Origin: UBA4416 sp031539425
GTDB taxonomy: Bacteria; Bacteroidota; Bacteroidia; B-17B0; Aurantibacillaceae
Direction of reading: 5' to 3'
Assembly: GCA_031539425.1 (NCBI GenBank)
Contig: JAVKLI010000077.1
Location: forward strand, 1-57,602
DNA length: 57,602 bases
Every line of letters starts with the position of its first letter. Position 1 is the first letter of the stretch. A program made the position numbers and the translations under genes. The notes under the pieces were generated by a model. It searched no databases, was not told the origin of the DNA, and saw nothing but the letters and a program-made list of their open reading frames with translations. This document shows, one piece after another, positions 1-9,319 of this stretch.

Positions 1-141
1 ATCTCCAGATACTAAATCTAATACCGCCGAAATATCCGGCGTAACGCTACCAGAGCCTATAGCAACATTTTGAGCCTGGAGGGTTAATGTGGCATTTAGA
101 AAAAATAAAATGATTAAGTAAGAAGTAATTGTTTTTTGCAT
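1..141 (-). CDS. Secreted protein, N-terminal 47 residues only (runs off the window)
   Basis: The reading frame starts at an ATG at 141 and stays open to the left edge. It encodes a short basic start, a hydrophobic stretch (about residues 8-20) and a signal-peptidase I-type end (LQAQ). The mature protein would begin NVAIGSGSVTPDISAVLDLV. That opening resembles secreted Bacteroidota proteins whose mature part starts with a variant of N-V-A-I-G and later carries tail-fibre-like repeats, but that comparison is from memory. A TAnnTTTG box (170-177) about 28 bases upstream supports the start. The function cannot be known from this fragment. Confidence 0.7.
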   Translation of the reverse strand, partial: MQKTITSYLIILFFLNATLTLQAQNVAIGSGSVTPDISAVLDLVSGD

Positions 142-544
142 TATCAGTTTGTGTTAAAAAAGTACATACCAAAAATACATATTATATAACATTTATAAAC
201 TAACTTATAAAACTTAAACTAACAATTGTTTGTTAATTAGTTAAAATTAATGAACAGAAAAAGTAAGAACTTAAATAAGTTAGCTCATCAAAGGCTCCAT
301 AAAATTTTCAATATGGTTACCTAAAACTCTTTCTTATAAAATAATATATCTGTTACGACTGGTAACAGTGTTATTTTTTCAAGAGTTTGAAATATTGATT
401 AAAATGTCTTCTTAACTTTTAATAAAGTGCCTTAACCTTTATTAGGTTAAAACTATCTAAAATAAAAATATAAGCAATTCTACTAAAAAATATTAGAATA
501 GAATAACAGAAATATTTACCTCTTTTGAAGGTGAAGAATTAAGT
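142..544. other. Non-coding stretch with two short hairpins
   Basis: There is no credible gene in these 403 bases. Two perfect inverted repeats stand out. One is CTGTTAC-5-GTAACAG (350-368), followed on the plus strand by TGTTATTTTTT, which is terminator-like, although no plus-strand gene lies upstream. The other is TTAACCT-5-AGGTTAA (432-450). A similar TAACCT/AGGTTA palindrome recurs at 10284-10300. The stretch lies downstream of the RRM gene and upstream of the partial secreted protein, so these could be transcript ends or operators. Confidence 0.45.
170..177 (-). promoter_or_regulatory. Bacteroidota -7 box TATTTTTG
   Basis: Read on the minus strand this is TATTTTTG, an exact match to TAnnTTTG. 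It sits about 28 bases before the ATG at 141, leaving a leader of roughly 22 bases. No clear TTTG lies at the expected -33 distance. Confidence 0.4.
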
Positions 545-811
545 TTATTGATTGCCTTGATCTTCAGTAGATCTTGGCTTTGCTTGAGAAACAGTTATTG
601 GTCTTTCAAAATGAGTAGTACCATTTAAAGCATCTATAGCTTTTTGCGCTTCGTTGTCATCAGCCATCTCTACAAATCCAAACCCTTTACTACGCTTTGT
701 TTCTTTATTTCTAATAATACGTGCTGAGATAACTGATCCGTAAGAAGAAAATAATTGAGTTAAAGCGTCTTCTCTAACTTTAAAACTGATGTTACTAACA
801 AAAATGTTCAT
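545..811 (-). CDS. Small RNA-binding protein with a single RRM
   Basis: The 88-residue protein is almost entirely one RNA recognition motif. RNP2 is IFVSNI near residue 3 and RNP1 is KGFGFVEM near residue 42, each with its aromatic residues. A short polar tail (residues 79-88) follows. Single-RRM proteins of this size are common in Bacteroidota and cyanobacteria. They bind single-stranded RNA and are often induced by cold. The gene stands alone, and the long AT-rich regions on both sides could give it its own control. The RRM call is secure. The target RNA and the regulation are unknown. Confidence 0.93.
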   Translation of the reverse strand: MNIFVSNISFKVREDALTQLFSSYGSVISARIIRNKETKRSKGFGFVEMADDNEAQKAIDALNGTTHFERPITVSQAKPRSTEDQGNQ

Positions 812-862
812 GTTTAATTAAATTAATATGCGTTAAAGTTATTCATTTTTTGGCACAAAGTG

Positions 863-1213
863 TTATTTTTTATTTTTTTTATTAAAATAGACTCTTTTGT
901 TTGAATTAGTTAACGCTTTAAGTTTTGATAAAATTTTTTGCTTGTCTTTTATTTTTTGATTTTTTAAATCTAATTCTATCTCCTTTTCGCCTTCTCTTCC
1001 TTGGCTTATAATAATATAAGTGATTTTTGGTTTATGTAAGCTGAGAAACTCTTCAACTTTTTTATATGTATTATTATCAATGCCAGTACCCATACTAATA
1101 AATGAAATGGTAAATTCATTTGAAGTTGTTTGGGGTTTTATGGTGTTAGTAATTGAAAATAAACTGCGCTGTATGGTAATAAAAAGTAAAGTATAAAAAG
1201 CACATTTTATCAT
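863..1213 (-). CDS. Small secreted protein of unknown function
   Basis: This 116-residue protein begins with a hydrophobic signal-like segment (about residues 3-22). A central part has the pattern ISFISMGTGID, then KPKITYIIISQGREGEKEIELDL, followed by a lysine-rich tail (about residues 85-116). The central pattern, with G-R-E-G-E before an E-x-D-L strand, resembles small conserved periplasmic Bacteroidota proteins I remember only as hypothetical. Its start overlaps the stop of the T9SS substrate upstream as ATGA, so translation is probably coupled. It is the last gene of the three-gene operon 3694-863. No function is assigned. Confidence 0.75.
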   Translation of the reverse strand: MIKCAFYTLLFITIQRSLFSITNTIKPQTTSNEFTISFISMGTGIDNNTYKKVEEFLSLHKPKITYIIISQGREGEKEIELDLKNQKIKDKQKILSKLKALTNSNKRVYFNKKNKK

Positions 1214-3099
1214 TTGATATTATTTAGAATTATTTTTTTAATAATTGATTTGTTTTGACTGGTAACAATTTTAATAAAATAAATTCCAGCAGTTAAGTCA
1301 ATTAAATTTATGTGAGTTTTTGATTCATTAATGTTTTTTATTTTTATTTGACTTTGGCCAAGTGTATTTATCACCTCTATTGCTTTAATAATTCCGTTAG
1401 GTAATTCTAAATTAAGGATATCATTTGTTGGATTTGGATATATGATAGGGGTTGTGATTGTATTTAATTCATTTACGCCTACTAATGTTTTACAACCTAT
1501 TATTGGGTTAATCATTAAAGAACCTTTATAATTTGGATTTATAAAGCCATTACCTACATCTATAAATGTATTTAAACCGCTATTATTATTTTTATCAAAG
1601 CCAATATTAAGTGGTTGGCTGGTTGTTTGCTGAATTCCAAAATAATATGTACCTGGATTAATTGTAAAACATGAGCTTAAATTGTAAGTAGCAAATGTAT
1701 TGTTTTTACCTTTTAAATAATTAGGCGACATTAAACTGTCTTTATAAATCAAATTTCCTGGTTTATTATTTATATCGTCCCAAATATTAATTCTAAAGGT
1801 TGCATTTAATACTAAGTGGCCATCAATTATTGGGTCAAAAAATATTTTTAAACCTCTAATAGTGTCTTTTTTGTTAATTGTATAACGCACTACTATTCGA
1901 GCGCCATAAACATTGCAATAGGTAGCTATTTCAGCCGATCCATCATCATATGCGTAAGTATTTCTAAAATAAATTTTTTGAATTACCGTATCGTTTTGTT
2001 TGCTAAAATCACCTGCTGATGTTCTTAAAAAATGTTGAAGCGTAATAACACTATCTTGCAATGGTGCTAAGGTATAGGTGGTAGCGTTAATAGAACATTG
2101 AGATGCAACATTTTGATACCCATTTGATGTATAAGGATTTATACTTTCTGCCGCATTGTAATTATACTTAGAAATATTTGACTGGTTTAAAAGATTAAAG
2201 TAGTAAATAACATTTGCTGCTGTTGGGTTTGAATTACGAATTATGTTTCTAAAAAAAGTTGAAGTTTCTTGAGTTGTAAAATGTGTGTATGGAATTTGAG
2301 AATATTTTTTTAAAAACGGGGTTGACTCGTATACAAAACTAACATCTGGAACAAGGGTGTCTTTTATTGTTCTATTTTTATTTATGTAAACATAATCTAT
2401 ATGCCAATTATCAACGCTGCCGCTTAAAGTGGCTTTGTTTCTAAATCTAAATTGAAAGGTACTATCAAAGTAAACAAGGTCTTTAATAGGTAAAAATACT
2501 TGATAAAAAGTGGAATCGTTAATTGGTGGTGTAAATCCTGCTTTGCGCCAAACGGTTGTCCATTTTTTAGTTATTGTATTTAAAAAATCAACGCATAAGG
2601 AATCGTCTGTTTCTGGATCATCGCCTCGGCCCGTACTTTGATAAAAAAAACTTAAATAAATACTATCAGCAGTGGTGTAATTAACATTGTTGTTTTTTTT
2701 TAGGTTAATTTGAGCTGAGGTTAGTTTGTCAGCATGATTACTTGTTCCAATAAAAGCGTTCAAATTATAAGGATAACCCCACTTGTCTAACCCATCAAAA
2801 CTAGCAACACCAATGCTTATAGGGCTTATGGGCAACGTATTATTTATATACACATTAGAGTCTAACCATAATAATTGATTAGGATAGGGACTTTTGTACA
2901 TATACGCAAAATCATCTAAAAAAGGTAAATCAAGAGGTGCAGCGGCAGCTGTTTTATTTAAAGCAGTATTTATTGTTTTTGGTTGTATCAAATTTTGTAG
3001 ATGATAGTTTCCATGTAAAGGCGAAAAATTTAATTGAGCCAATACATAGTTTTGGCTAAACAATAGTAGTATATAAAATAAAAATTTAATTTTTAACAT
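1210..3099 (-). CDS. Secreted protein with type A T9SS sorting domain
   Basis: The 629-residue protein has a signal peptide (about residues 1-21, ending VLAQ) and a long beta-rich region without recognisable catalytic motifs. It ends in a C-terminal Por-secretion domain of about 75 residues: YPNPTNDILNLEL, a GQ turn, then LTAGIYFIKI and a basic end. This domain directs outer-membrane export by the type IX system, after which it is cleaved and the protein is anchored or released. The body (FLDDFAYMYKSPYPN, a jelly-roll-like region with W-x-I-D-Y-V near residue 233) is typical of large uncharacterised surface proteins. It overlaps the PASTA gene by 14 bases and the next gene by 4, so the three are one transcript. 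Confidence 0.88.
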   Translation of the reverse strand: MLKIKFLFYILLLFSQNYVLAQLNFSPLHGNYHLQNLIQPKTINTALNKTAAAAPLDLPFLDDFAYMYKSPYPNQLLWLDSNVYINNTLPISPISIGVASFDGLDKWGYPYNLNAFIGTSNHADKLTSAQINLKKNNNVNYTTADSIYLSFFYQSTGRGDDPETDDSLCVDFLNTITKKWTTVWRKAGFTPPINDSTFYQVFLPIKDLVYFDSTFQFRFRNKATLSGSVDNWHIDYVYINKNRTIKDTLVPDVSFVYESTPFLKKYSQIPYTHFTTQETSTFFRNIIRNSNPTAANVIYYFNLLNQSNISKYNYNAAESINPYTSNGYQNVASQCSINATTYTLAPLQDSVITLQHFLRTSAGDFSKQNDTVIQKIYFRNTYAYDDGSAEIATYCNVYGARIVVRYTINKKDTIRGLKIFFDPIIDGHLVLNATFRINIWDDINNKPGNLIYKDSLMSPNYLKGKNNTFATYNLSSCFTINPGTYYFGIQQTTSQPLNIGFDKNNNSGLNTFIDVGNGFINPNYKGSLMINPIIGCKTLVGVNELNTITTPIIYPNPTNDILNLELPNGIIKAIEVINTLGQSQIKIKNINESKTHINLIDLTAGIYFIKIVTSQNKSIIKKIILNNIK

Positions 3100-3694
3100 T
3101 TGTAAGTGTGTCTATAGGCTCTATAATGGTGTCTTTTGCTAAATTTTTATTTCTACTTCCTATCCATAATTCAATTCGACTATTTTGTTTAATAAGAGTG
3201 CCTTCTTTTATAGGGCGTCCTCTGTATAATTGGTTTACCACACAGCCTTCGCAGTTGTCGTACACTTCTTTTATATATGATAATTTTAAACCATAATTTT
3301 CTAAAATTGAAATGGCTTGTCTTTTACTTTTATCAACTAATAAAGGCATTGCAATTTGAGACGGTAAAAAGTTGGATACATACAAGTAAATGATATGCAT
3401 TTTTTTTACATTAGTTTTTGATTCTATATCTTGTTTTAAAACAATACCGGGTTTTTCATTTGGAGCGTAAACACTATCAATAATTTTATAAAACACATTT
3501 TTATCTTTTACAAATGAATCTAGTTTTAAAACAGAAATATTTTTAAAGTTTGGCACAGGTACAGTAACATTGTGGTCTGTATAAGCGTCTAAATAAAACA
3601 TAATACTTAAAATAATTATAAAAATAGAAGCGAAACAAATTAAAAAATGTTGTAACACGCGCTTTGTAAATAATGCTGAGAAAAACTCTTTCAT
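3086..3694 (-). CDS. Membrane-anchored PASTA-domain protein
   Basis: The protein has 202 residues: a short cytoplasmic end, one membrane helix (about residues 15-35), then extracytoplasmic PASTA repeats. Segments such as VPVPNFKNISVLKLDSFVK and MPLLVDKSKRQAISILENYG followed by V-x-x-Q fit the family, with two and perhaps three repeats. PASTA domains bind peptidoglycan fragments or beta-lactams. In Bacteroidota, stand-alone PASTA proteins without a kinase are common near cell-wall genes. Here the gene leads an operon with a T9SS substrate that starts inside its 3' end (14-base overlap). A structural role in the envelope is likely, but the partner is unknown. Confidence 0.85.
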   Translation of the reverse strand: MKEFFSALFTKRVLQHFLICFASIFIIILSIMFYLDAYTDHNVTVPVPNFKNISVLKLDSFVKDKNVFYKIIDSVYAPNEKPGIVLKQDIESKTNVKKMHIIYLYVSNFLPSQIAMPLLVDKSKRQAISILENYGLKLSYIKEVYDNCEGCVVNQLYRGRPIKEGTLIKQNSRIELWIGSRNKNLAKDTIIEPIDTLTNVKN

Positions 3695-3758
3695 TTTGTG
3701 TTTAGTTAACCGTCTAAATTAAAATGTTTTTTTGTTTAAAGTTTAAAAAATAGTTAAA

Positions 3759-5915
3759 TCACTCTTGTTTAGATTTCCCTATGTATTGTTTAACGCGTTC
3801 TTTAATTCTAATTGCTTTCTCTAAGTTTTCTTGAATAAATGTATGAGACGTGCCTCCCACATCGCTATTAAAATCTGTTATTGCGTTTTGAGTTTCCATA
3901 TAATATATTAACACGCTTGTATGTATATGAGATTTTGCTATTTGTTTAGGTAAGTTATTTAAATTAAAATCGTAAGATACTGTTTGTTTTCGGCCATTTA
4001 AAATAATATACAAATCATCTTTTTTAATTTCTTTAATAATATTATCTATAAAACAAGTAGATGCGTTTTGATAGGTATATTTTAATTGTTTTTGATCATT
4101 AATAACTTCAGTAAACTTTTTTATAGATTCATTTTTGCCCCATACTATTGTTTTTACTAGCAATTGAGATAACAGCAAATCTATTTTTTGAATGCTATTT
4201 GTAACACCTACTTCAGCTTCTGAATTGCTAGAAATAAATACAATAGCTCTTTTAAAGGAATTAAAAGGTTGTTGCACGTTAGAAACTATTAATGCTTGAG
4301 AAGATTGCTCTAAAATACTTTCAGATAAATTAATAAAAATATTTTTCTTTACGCCTTCATTGGCGTCCCAATTTATAACTACGTGAGATACATCATAAGC
4401 TTTTGCGGTACGAATGATACCGCTAGCTATACTTAAATCTACTTTTTTAAGCACTTCTATTTTAGTGTTTAATTTTGAAGCGTGCTCTAATGAATCTTCA
4501 ACTATGCGTTTGACAACATGAAGTTTTTCAGACGTTTCTTCATCTTCTTCTACTACAGTTAATGGGTATATGGGCTCGTTATTAGACTCGTTTTTTAACA
4601 TAAGTGTTAAATCTAATAATCGTGAAATATTATCAGGATTTAAAATTGGAATTAAAAAAATTTCGGTAGCGTCTGAAACTTGATTAGGTGCTTTACTCAT
4701 AGAAATGGCTATTTTACGTGAAGCGCTTTCGGTAACAAATGAACTAACCATGCAAGAAATTAAAATTAAAAATATGATGGCATTTACTACGCTTTGATCT
4801 ATTAACTGTAAATCATACCCTACTTTTATAACAGCTAATGTGGCTGCTGCATGAGACACTGTAATACCAAACATAACTTTGCGTTCTTGTCTATTAAACT
4901 TATATATAAAACCAGTAATTTGAGCCGCAAAAAATTTAGTTAAGATAGCTACTGCTGTTAATATAGATGCAAAAATTAATTGATTAATTCCTATAAAAAA
5001 AACACGAAGATCTAAAAGCATACCTGCACTTATTAAAAAAAATGGGATAAATAAAGTACTTCCAATAAATACTATTCGGTTTTTTAAAGCTGAATTTTTT
5101 GGAATTATTTTATTAAATACCAAGCCTGCTAAAAATGCACCAACAATTGGCTCTATACCTGCTAATTGAGATAAATAGCTTGAGATAAACATAACAGCCA
5201 AAACATATAAATATTGAGAGCTATCTTTTCCTTCTATGTTTCTAAATACCCATTTGCTAATTTTTGGAATAATTATAAGAATAGAAAATAACAACAACAA
5301 AAGAGAGGTGCATAAAACAGACCAAAATTTATAATCTAATACGCCTCCTTTCCATGAAGTTATAATACTTAATAAGATTAAAACGGCACTATCTGTAATA
5401 ATAGTGCCTCCAAAAGTAACTTGAACAGCTTTATTTTTTACAATACCCATTTGGCTTACTATAGGATAACTAATAAGCGTGTGGGTTGAAAAAATACTAG
5501 CAATTAATAATGAAGAAATAAATTCAAAATGAAATATTGTATAACATACCCATAAACCACCAAGTAAAGGAATAACAAAGGTTAATGCACCAAATACTAA
5601 GCTTGATGATTTTTGTTTTTTATACTCATTTAGGTCAATTTCTAATCCAGCTAAAAACATAATGTATAACATGCCTGTTTTGCTAAATAATTCAAATGAT
5701 GTGCTTTCTGCTATAATATGAATAGCCTTTGGGCTAATAAAAACCCCAGCTAATATTAAACCTATAATGCTTGGTAGTTTTAATAATTTTGAAAACAAAG
5801 GGGCAAATAAAATAATTAAAAGCACTATGGCTAATATTAAAACCGGATTGGTAATGGGTAAATAAAAAATTAACCCATTTTTAATGTCATTTAGCCAATA
5901 AAATAATGAATCCAT
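3759..5915 (-). CDS. CPA2-family cation/proton antiporter with USP-like tail
   Basis: The 718-residue protein has an N-terminal half of about 12 membrane helices (residues 20-400). It contains FLAGLEIDLNEYKK, the GIEPIVGAFLAGLVFNKIIP segment and a GITVSHAAATLAVIKVGYD helix, all in the pattern of KefB/NapA-type sodium or potassium/proton antiporters. Residues 410-690 are soluble and look like two universal-stress-protein-like folds. Such domains are common in Bacteroidota antiporters and probably sense nucleotides. The role would be pH and cation homeostasis in the inner membrane. The gene is monocistronic and divergent from the DUF5686 gene, with a TAAATTTG box just upstream. The transported ion cannot be told. 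Confidence 0.9.
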   Translation of the reverse strand: MDSLFYWLNDIKNGLIFYLPITNPVLILAIVLLIILFAPLFSKLLKLPSIIGLILAGVFISPKAIHIIAESTSFELFSKTGMLYIMFLAGLEIDLNEYKKQKSSSLVFGALTFVIPLLGGLWVCYTIFHFEFISSLLIASIFSTHTLISYPIVSQMGIVKNKAVQVTFGGTIITDSAVLILLSIITSWKGGVLDYKFWSVLCTSLLLLLFSILIIIPKISKWVFRNIEGKDSSQYLYVLAVMFISSYLSQLAGIEPIVGAFLAGLVFNKIIPKNSALKNRIVFIGSTLFIPFFLISAGMLLDLRVFFIGINQLIFASILTAVAILTKFFAAQITGFIYKFNRQERKVMFGITVSHAAATLAVIKVGYDLQLIDQSVVNAIIFLILISCMVSSFVTESASRKIAISMSKAPNQVSDATEIFLIPILNPDNISRLLDLTLMLKNESNNEPIYPLTVVEEDEETSEKLHVVKRIVEDSLEHASKLNTKIEVLKKVDLSIASGIIRTAKAYDVSHVVINWDANEGVKKNIFINLSESILEQSSQALIVSNVQQPFNSFKRAIVFISSNSEAEVGVTNSIQKIDLLLSQLLVKTIVWGKNESIKKFTEVINDQKQLKYTYQNASTCFIDNIIKEIKKDDLYIILNGRKQTVSYDFNLNNLPKQIAKSHIHTSVLIYYMETQNAITDFNSDVGGTSHTFIQENLEKAIRIKERVKQYIGKSKQE

Positions 5916-5939
5916 GTTATCTTAAGTGTATTTTAGTGT

Positions 5940-5947
5940 CAAATTTA
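5940..5947 (-). promoter_or_regulatory. -7 box TAAATTTG of the antiporter gene
   Basis: On the minus strand this reads TAAATTTG, an exact TAnnTTTG match 24 bases before the ATG at 5915. A convincing -33 TTTG is not present at the right distance. Confidence 0.4.
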
Positions 5948-6113
5948 ATAAAGTAATGGGATTAGGCTTTAAAACCCTTTTATTAAAATGCTAATTATAA
6001 ATTAATTGTGATAACTCATTTTTAAGCCATTATAGTCTAAATTGTAAAATGACAAGGGTTTTGTTTTCAAACTATTTGCTAGTATTTACTACATTTAACA
6101 ACTTGTAAAACTA

Positions 6114-8582
6114 ATGAAAAAAGTAAATTTTGTTTTTGTAATTACTGGTGCCTTTTTTATAAGCATACAGGCACAAACTTATACAATTACAGGTAAAGTA
6201 TTTAATGCAGAAACTAAAGAGCCTCTACCTTTTGTAGGTATTGTATTAAAGGGTACGTACGCGGGCATCTCATCTAATTACGATGGTCAGTTTACTATTA
6301 TAACCAATAGCCCTTCAGATTCTATTATAGCTTCATACATGGGTTACAAAAGATTTGCCCGTGCTATAAAAAAAGCAAATCATCAGGTGCTTAATTTACC
6401 AATGTTTGAAGAAAAACTAGAAAGTCAGATTGTAGAAGTAAATGCCGGAGAAAACCCAGCCCATCGCATTTTAAGGCAGGTAGATAGAAGAAAAGAATTT
6501 AATGATAAAAATAAATTAAAAGGCTATGAATATGAAGCTTACAATAAAGTAGAATTTGATTTTACACGTATATCAAAAGAAATGCGTGAAAATAAATTGT
6601 TTAAGCCTTTAAATTTTATTTTTAATAATATAGATAGTGTTTACTCTGATGAAAAACCCTCTTTACCCATTTTTATGATTGAAAATATATCTAATCTGTA
6701 TTATAGAAAAGACCCAAAACATAAAAAAGAAGTGATTATTGCTACCAAAATTACTGGGGTAGAAAACAATTCCATTTCGCAAATAATGGGCGATATGTAT
6801 CAAAATTTAAATATTTATGATAAACATATAATGTTGTTTAATAAGCAATTTTCAGGCCCTATAGCGGATAATGGTTTGATATACTATAAATATTATTTAG
6901 ACGATAGTGTTTCAATAAAAGATAAAAAATGCTACAAAATTCGATTTAAACCACGTCGGGTTCAAGAATTATCCTTTACTGGCACTCTTTGGATTGAAGA
7001 TTCTACTTGGTCTATAAAGCGTTTGGAGATGAGTATACCCAAAGATGCAAATATTAATTTTATAAATTCGGCCAAGTTTATTCAAGAGTTTCAAAATATA
7101 GATAGCATGCCAATGTTGGTAAAAGACAGAACCATTATTGATTTTGGACTTAATAGCAATAAGCTTGGGGTGTATGGTAGAAAAACCACATCGTACAAAA
7201 AAATAAAATTAAATGCGCCTAAAACCCCCGATTTTTATGAATTTGGCGATAAGGTTGTCGTACATGATTCAGCCAATTATAAAAATGAAAAGTTTTGGTT
7301 AACTAACAGACATGATAGCTTATCTCAACGTGAACTTAAAATATATAAAATGATTGATACTATTAAATCATTACCCGTATACCGTACCTTTGTTGATGTT
7401 ATAACATTTTTAGTGTCAGGTTATAAAACAATAGGAAATTTTGATTATGGCCCTTATTTTAAATTAGCTAGTTATAATGATGTAGAAGGGTTACGATTAC
7501 GTTGTGGCATGCGCACTAGTTTAAATTTTAGTAAGTGGTATCAGCTAGAAGGATATGCAGCCTATGGCACCTTTGATCAAGAATGGAAACACGGTTTGTT
7601 TTTTAAAACTTTTTTAAGTAAAAAGGTTAATCGATCACTTATGGGCGTATTTTATACTGATGATAAAGAAATAGTGGGGCAGTCACAAGGCTTGTTTTCT
7701 CAAGACAATATATTAGCTTCTGCTTTTAGGGTAGCGCCGCTAAAAAATTTAACACGCATCAAAAACTTTTCTATTTGGATTGATAAAGATTTGATTGATG
7801 GCCTTACTACTAATATTACTTTTTGTGAAAGAATTTTTTCAAAACCCTCCATTGGATCATATGAATTTGTAAATCAGCTTGGAAAAATTGAAAGTTTAGA
7901 TGAGATTTATTCTACTGAGGCTCGTTTTAATATTCGATTTGCGTATAAAGAAAAATTTATAGTAGGAGAGTTTAAACGGGCTAGTCTTGGCACGCCATAC
8001 CCTATAATTACTTTTGGTTACAACAAATCTATTCCAAAGTTTATAAACAATAATAATTATAGCTATCATAAATTTATTTTAAATTATAAACAGCGCATTC
8101 GTTTAGCTACCATGTTAGGGCATTCTGATGTTACTGTTGAAGCGGGAAAATATTATGGCAACGTGCCATTTCCATTATTAGAAATACACCCAGGAAATGA
8201 AACTTTAATTTTTAATCCCTTATCATTTAATACTATGAAGTATTACGAATTTGCAAGCGATCAATATGTTTTTTTTGGCATTGTTCATGATTTTAATGGC
8301 TTCTTTTTTAATAAAATTCCATTATTTAGAAAACTCAAACTACGTGAAGTGATCTCTTGGAAAGGAATTATAGGCACAGTATCTCAAAACAATTTAAAAG
8401 AATTACTATTTCCAAGCTATTTAAAAACATTATCAAATACTGACCCATTTATGGAATGCACTGCTGGGGTAAAAAATATTTTAAATATTTTTAGGCTAGA
8501 TTTTTTATGGCACTTATCTTATCGAGATCCAAACGAAGCAAAAAATTTTGGATTTAAATTTGGCGTGCAATTAGAATTTTAA
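6114..8582 (+). CDS. DUF5686 / carboxypeptidase-regulatory-like outer membrane protein
   Basis: The 822-residue protein has a signal peptide (residues 1-20, ending IQAQ). A carboxypeptidase-regulatory-like beta-sandwich follows (about residues 24-100: ITGKVFNAETKEPLPFVGIV, ending in the SYMGY motif). A long DUF5686 region then has a beta-barrel-like C-terminus closing in FKFGVQLEF, with the terminal aromatic residue usual for outer membrane barrels. The family is widespread in Bacteroidota and its function is unknown. The lptB gene follows 11 bases downstream, so the pair is likely cotranscribed, which fits an envelope role. The ATG at 6114 gives an intact signal peptide. Confidence 0.88.
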   Translation: MKKVNFVFVITGAFFISIQAQTYTITGKVFNAETKEPLPFVGIVLKGTYAGISSNYDGQFTIITNSPSDSIIASYMGYKRFARAIKKANHQVLNLPMFEEKLESQIVEVNAGENPAHRILRQVDRRKEFNDKNKLKGYEYEAYNKVEFDFTRISKEMRENKLFKPLNFIFNNIDSVYSDEKPSLPIFMIENISNLYYRKDPKHKKEVIIATKITGVENNSISQIMGDMYQNLNIYDKHIMLFNKQFSGPIADNGLIYYKYYLDDSVSIKDKKCYKIRFKPRRVQELSFTGTLWIEDSTWSIKRLEMSIPKDANINFINSAKFIQEFQNIDSMPMLVKDRTIIDFGLNSNKLGVYGRKTTSYKKIKLNAPKTPDFYEFGDKVVVHDSANYKNEKFWLTNRHDSLSQRELKIYKMIDTIKSLPVYRTFVDVITFLVSGYKTIGNFDYGPYFKLASYNDVEGLRLRCGMRTSLNFSKWYQLEGYAAYGTFDQEWKHGLFFKTFLSKKVNRSLMGVFYTDDKEIVGQSQGLFSQDNILASAFRVAPLKNLTRIKNFSIWIDKDLIDGLTTNITFCERIFSKPSIGSYEFVNQLGKIESLDEIYSTEARFNIRFAYKEKFIVGEFKRASLGTPYPIITFGYNKSIPKFINNNNYSYHKFILNYKQRIRLATMLGHSDVTVEAGKYYGNVPFPLLEIHPGNETLIFNPLSFNTMKYYEFASDQYVFFGIVHDFNGFFFNKIPLFRKLKLREVISWKGIIGTVSQNNLKELLFPSYLKTLSNTDPFMECTAGVKNILNIFRLDFLWHLSYRDPNEAKNFGFKFGVQLEF

Positions 8583-8593
8583 AAATTAAAAAA

Positions 8594-9316
8594 ATGATTT
8601 TAAGATCAGAAAATATTACTAAAACCTACAAAAGCCGTACGGTTTCTAAAAACGTAAGTGTAGAGGTAAAACAGGGAGAAATAGTAGGTTTATTGGGGCC
8701 TAACGGCGCGGGTAAAACAACTTCCTTTTATATGATAGTAGGAATGGTAAAACCTAATTCAGGAAAAATATTTTTAAATGATATAGACATTACCAAACTA
8801 CCTATGTATAAACGTGCGCAGCTAGGCATTGGTTATTTGCCTCAAGAAGCTTCTGTGTTTAGAAAACTAAGTGTAGAACAAAACTTACAGGCAGTGCTTG
8901 AAATGGGTAATAAAACCAAGGCAGAACAAGCCTATAAAGTAGAGAGTTTATTAGATGAATTTGCGTTACAACACGTTCGTAAAAACCTGGGCGATCAATT
9001 ATCCGGAGGCGAACGTAGAAGAACAGAAATAGCAAGAGCCTTAGCATCTGACCCTAAATTTATTTTATTAGATGAGCCCTTTGCTGGGGTTGATCCTATT
9101 GCCGTTGAGGATATTCAAAATGTAGTTACAAAATTAAAAGAAAAAAATATTGGTATTTTAATAACAGACCATAACGTTCACGAAACATTAAATATTACAG
9201 ATAGAACTTATTTATTATTTCAAGGCTCAGTTATCAAATCGGGCTCTGCAGCAGATTTAGCCGAAGATGAGATGGTAAAAAAAGTGTACTTAGGACAAAA
9301 TTTTAAACTTAGATAA
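8594..9316 (+). CDS. lptB: LPS export ABC transporter ATP-binding protein LptB
   Basis: This cytoplasmic ATPase powers extraction of lipopolysaccharide from the inner membrane by the LptB2FGC complex. The 240 residues match the family length. Walker A is GPNGAGKTT near residue 36, the Q-loop is YLPQEASVFRKLSVEQN, the signature is LSGGERRRTEIARAL, Walker B is FILLDEPFAGVDP, and the switch histidine lies in TDHNV. The LPQEASVFR and AGVDP variants are characteristic of LptB among ABC ATPases. It sits between a DUF5686 protein and metF. No lptF, lptG or lptC gene lies nearby, as is usual where they are encoded elsewhere. Confidence 0.96.
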   Translation: MILRSENITKTYKSRTVSKNVSVEVKQGEIVGLLGPNGAGKTTSFYMIVGMVKPNSGKIFLNDIDITKLPMYKRAQLGIGYLPQEASVFRKLSVEQNLQAVLEMGNKTKAEQAYKVESLLDEFALQHVRKNLGDQLSGGERRRTEIARALASDPKFILLDEPFAGVDPIAVEDIQNVVTKLKEKNIGILITDHNVHETLNITDRTYLLFQGSVIKSGSAADLAEDEMVKKVYLGQNFKLR

Positions 9317-9319
9317 ATC

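Noticed and set aside
350..380. Hairpin plus T-run as a plus-strand terminator
   Set aside because: No plus-strand gene lies upstream in the window, and on the minus strand the tail is not T-rich. It is kept only as a noted hairpin.
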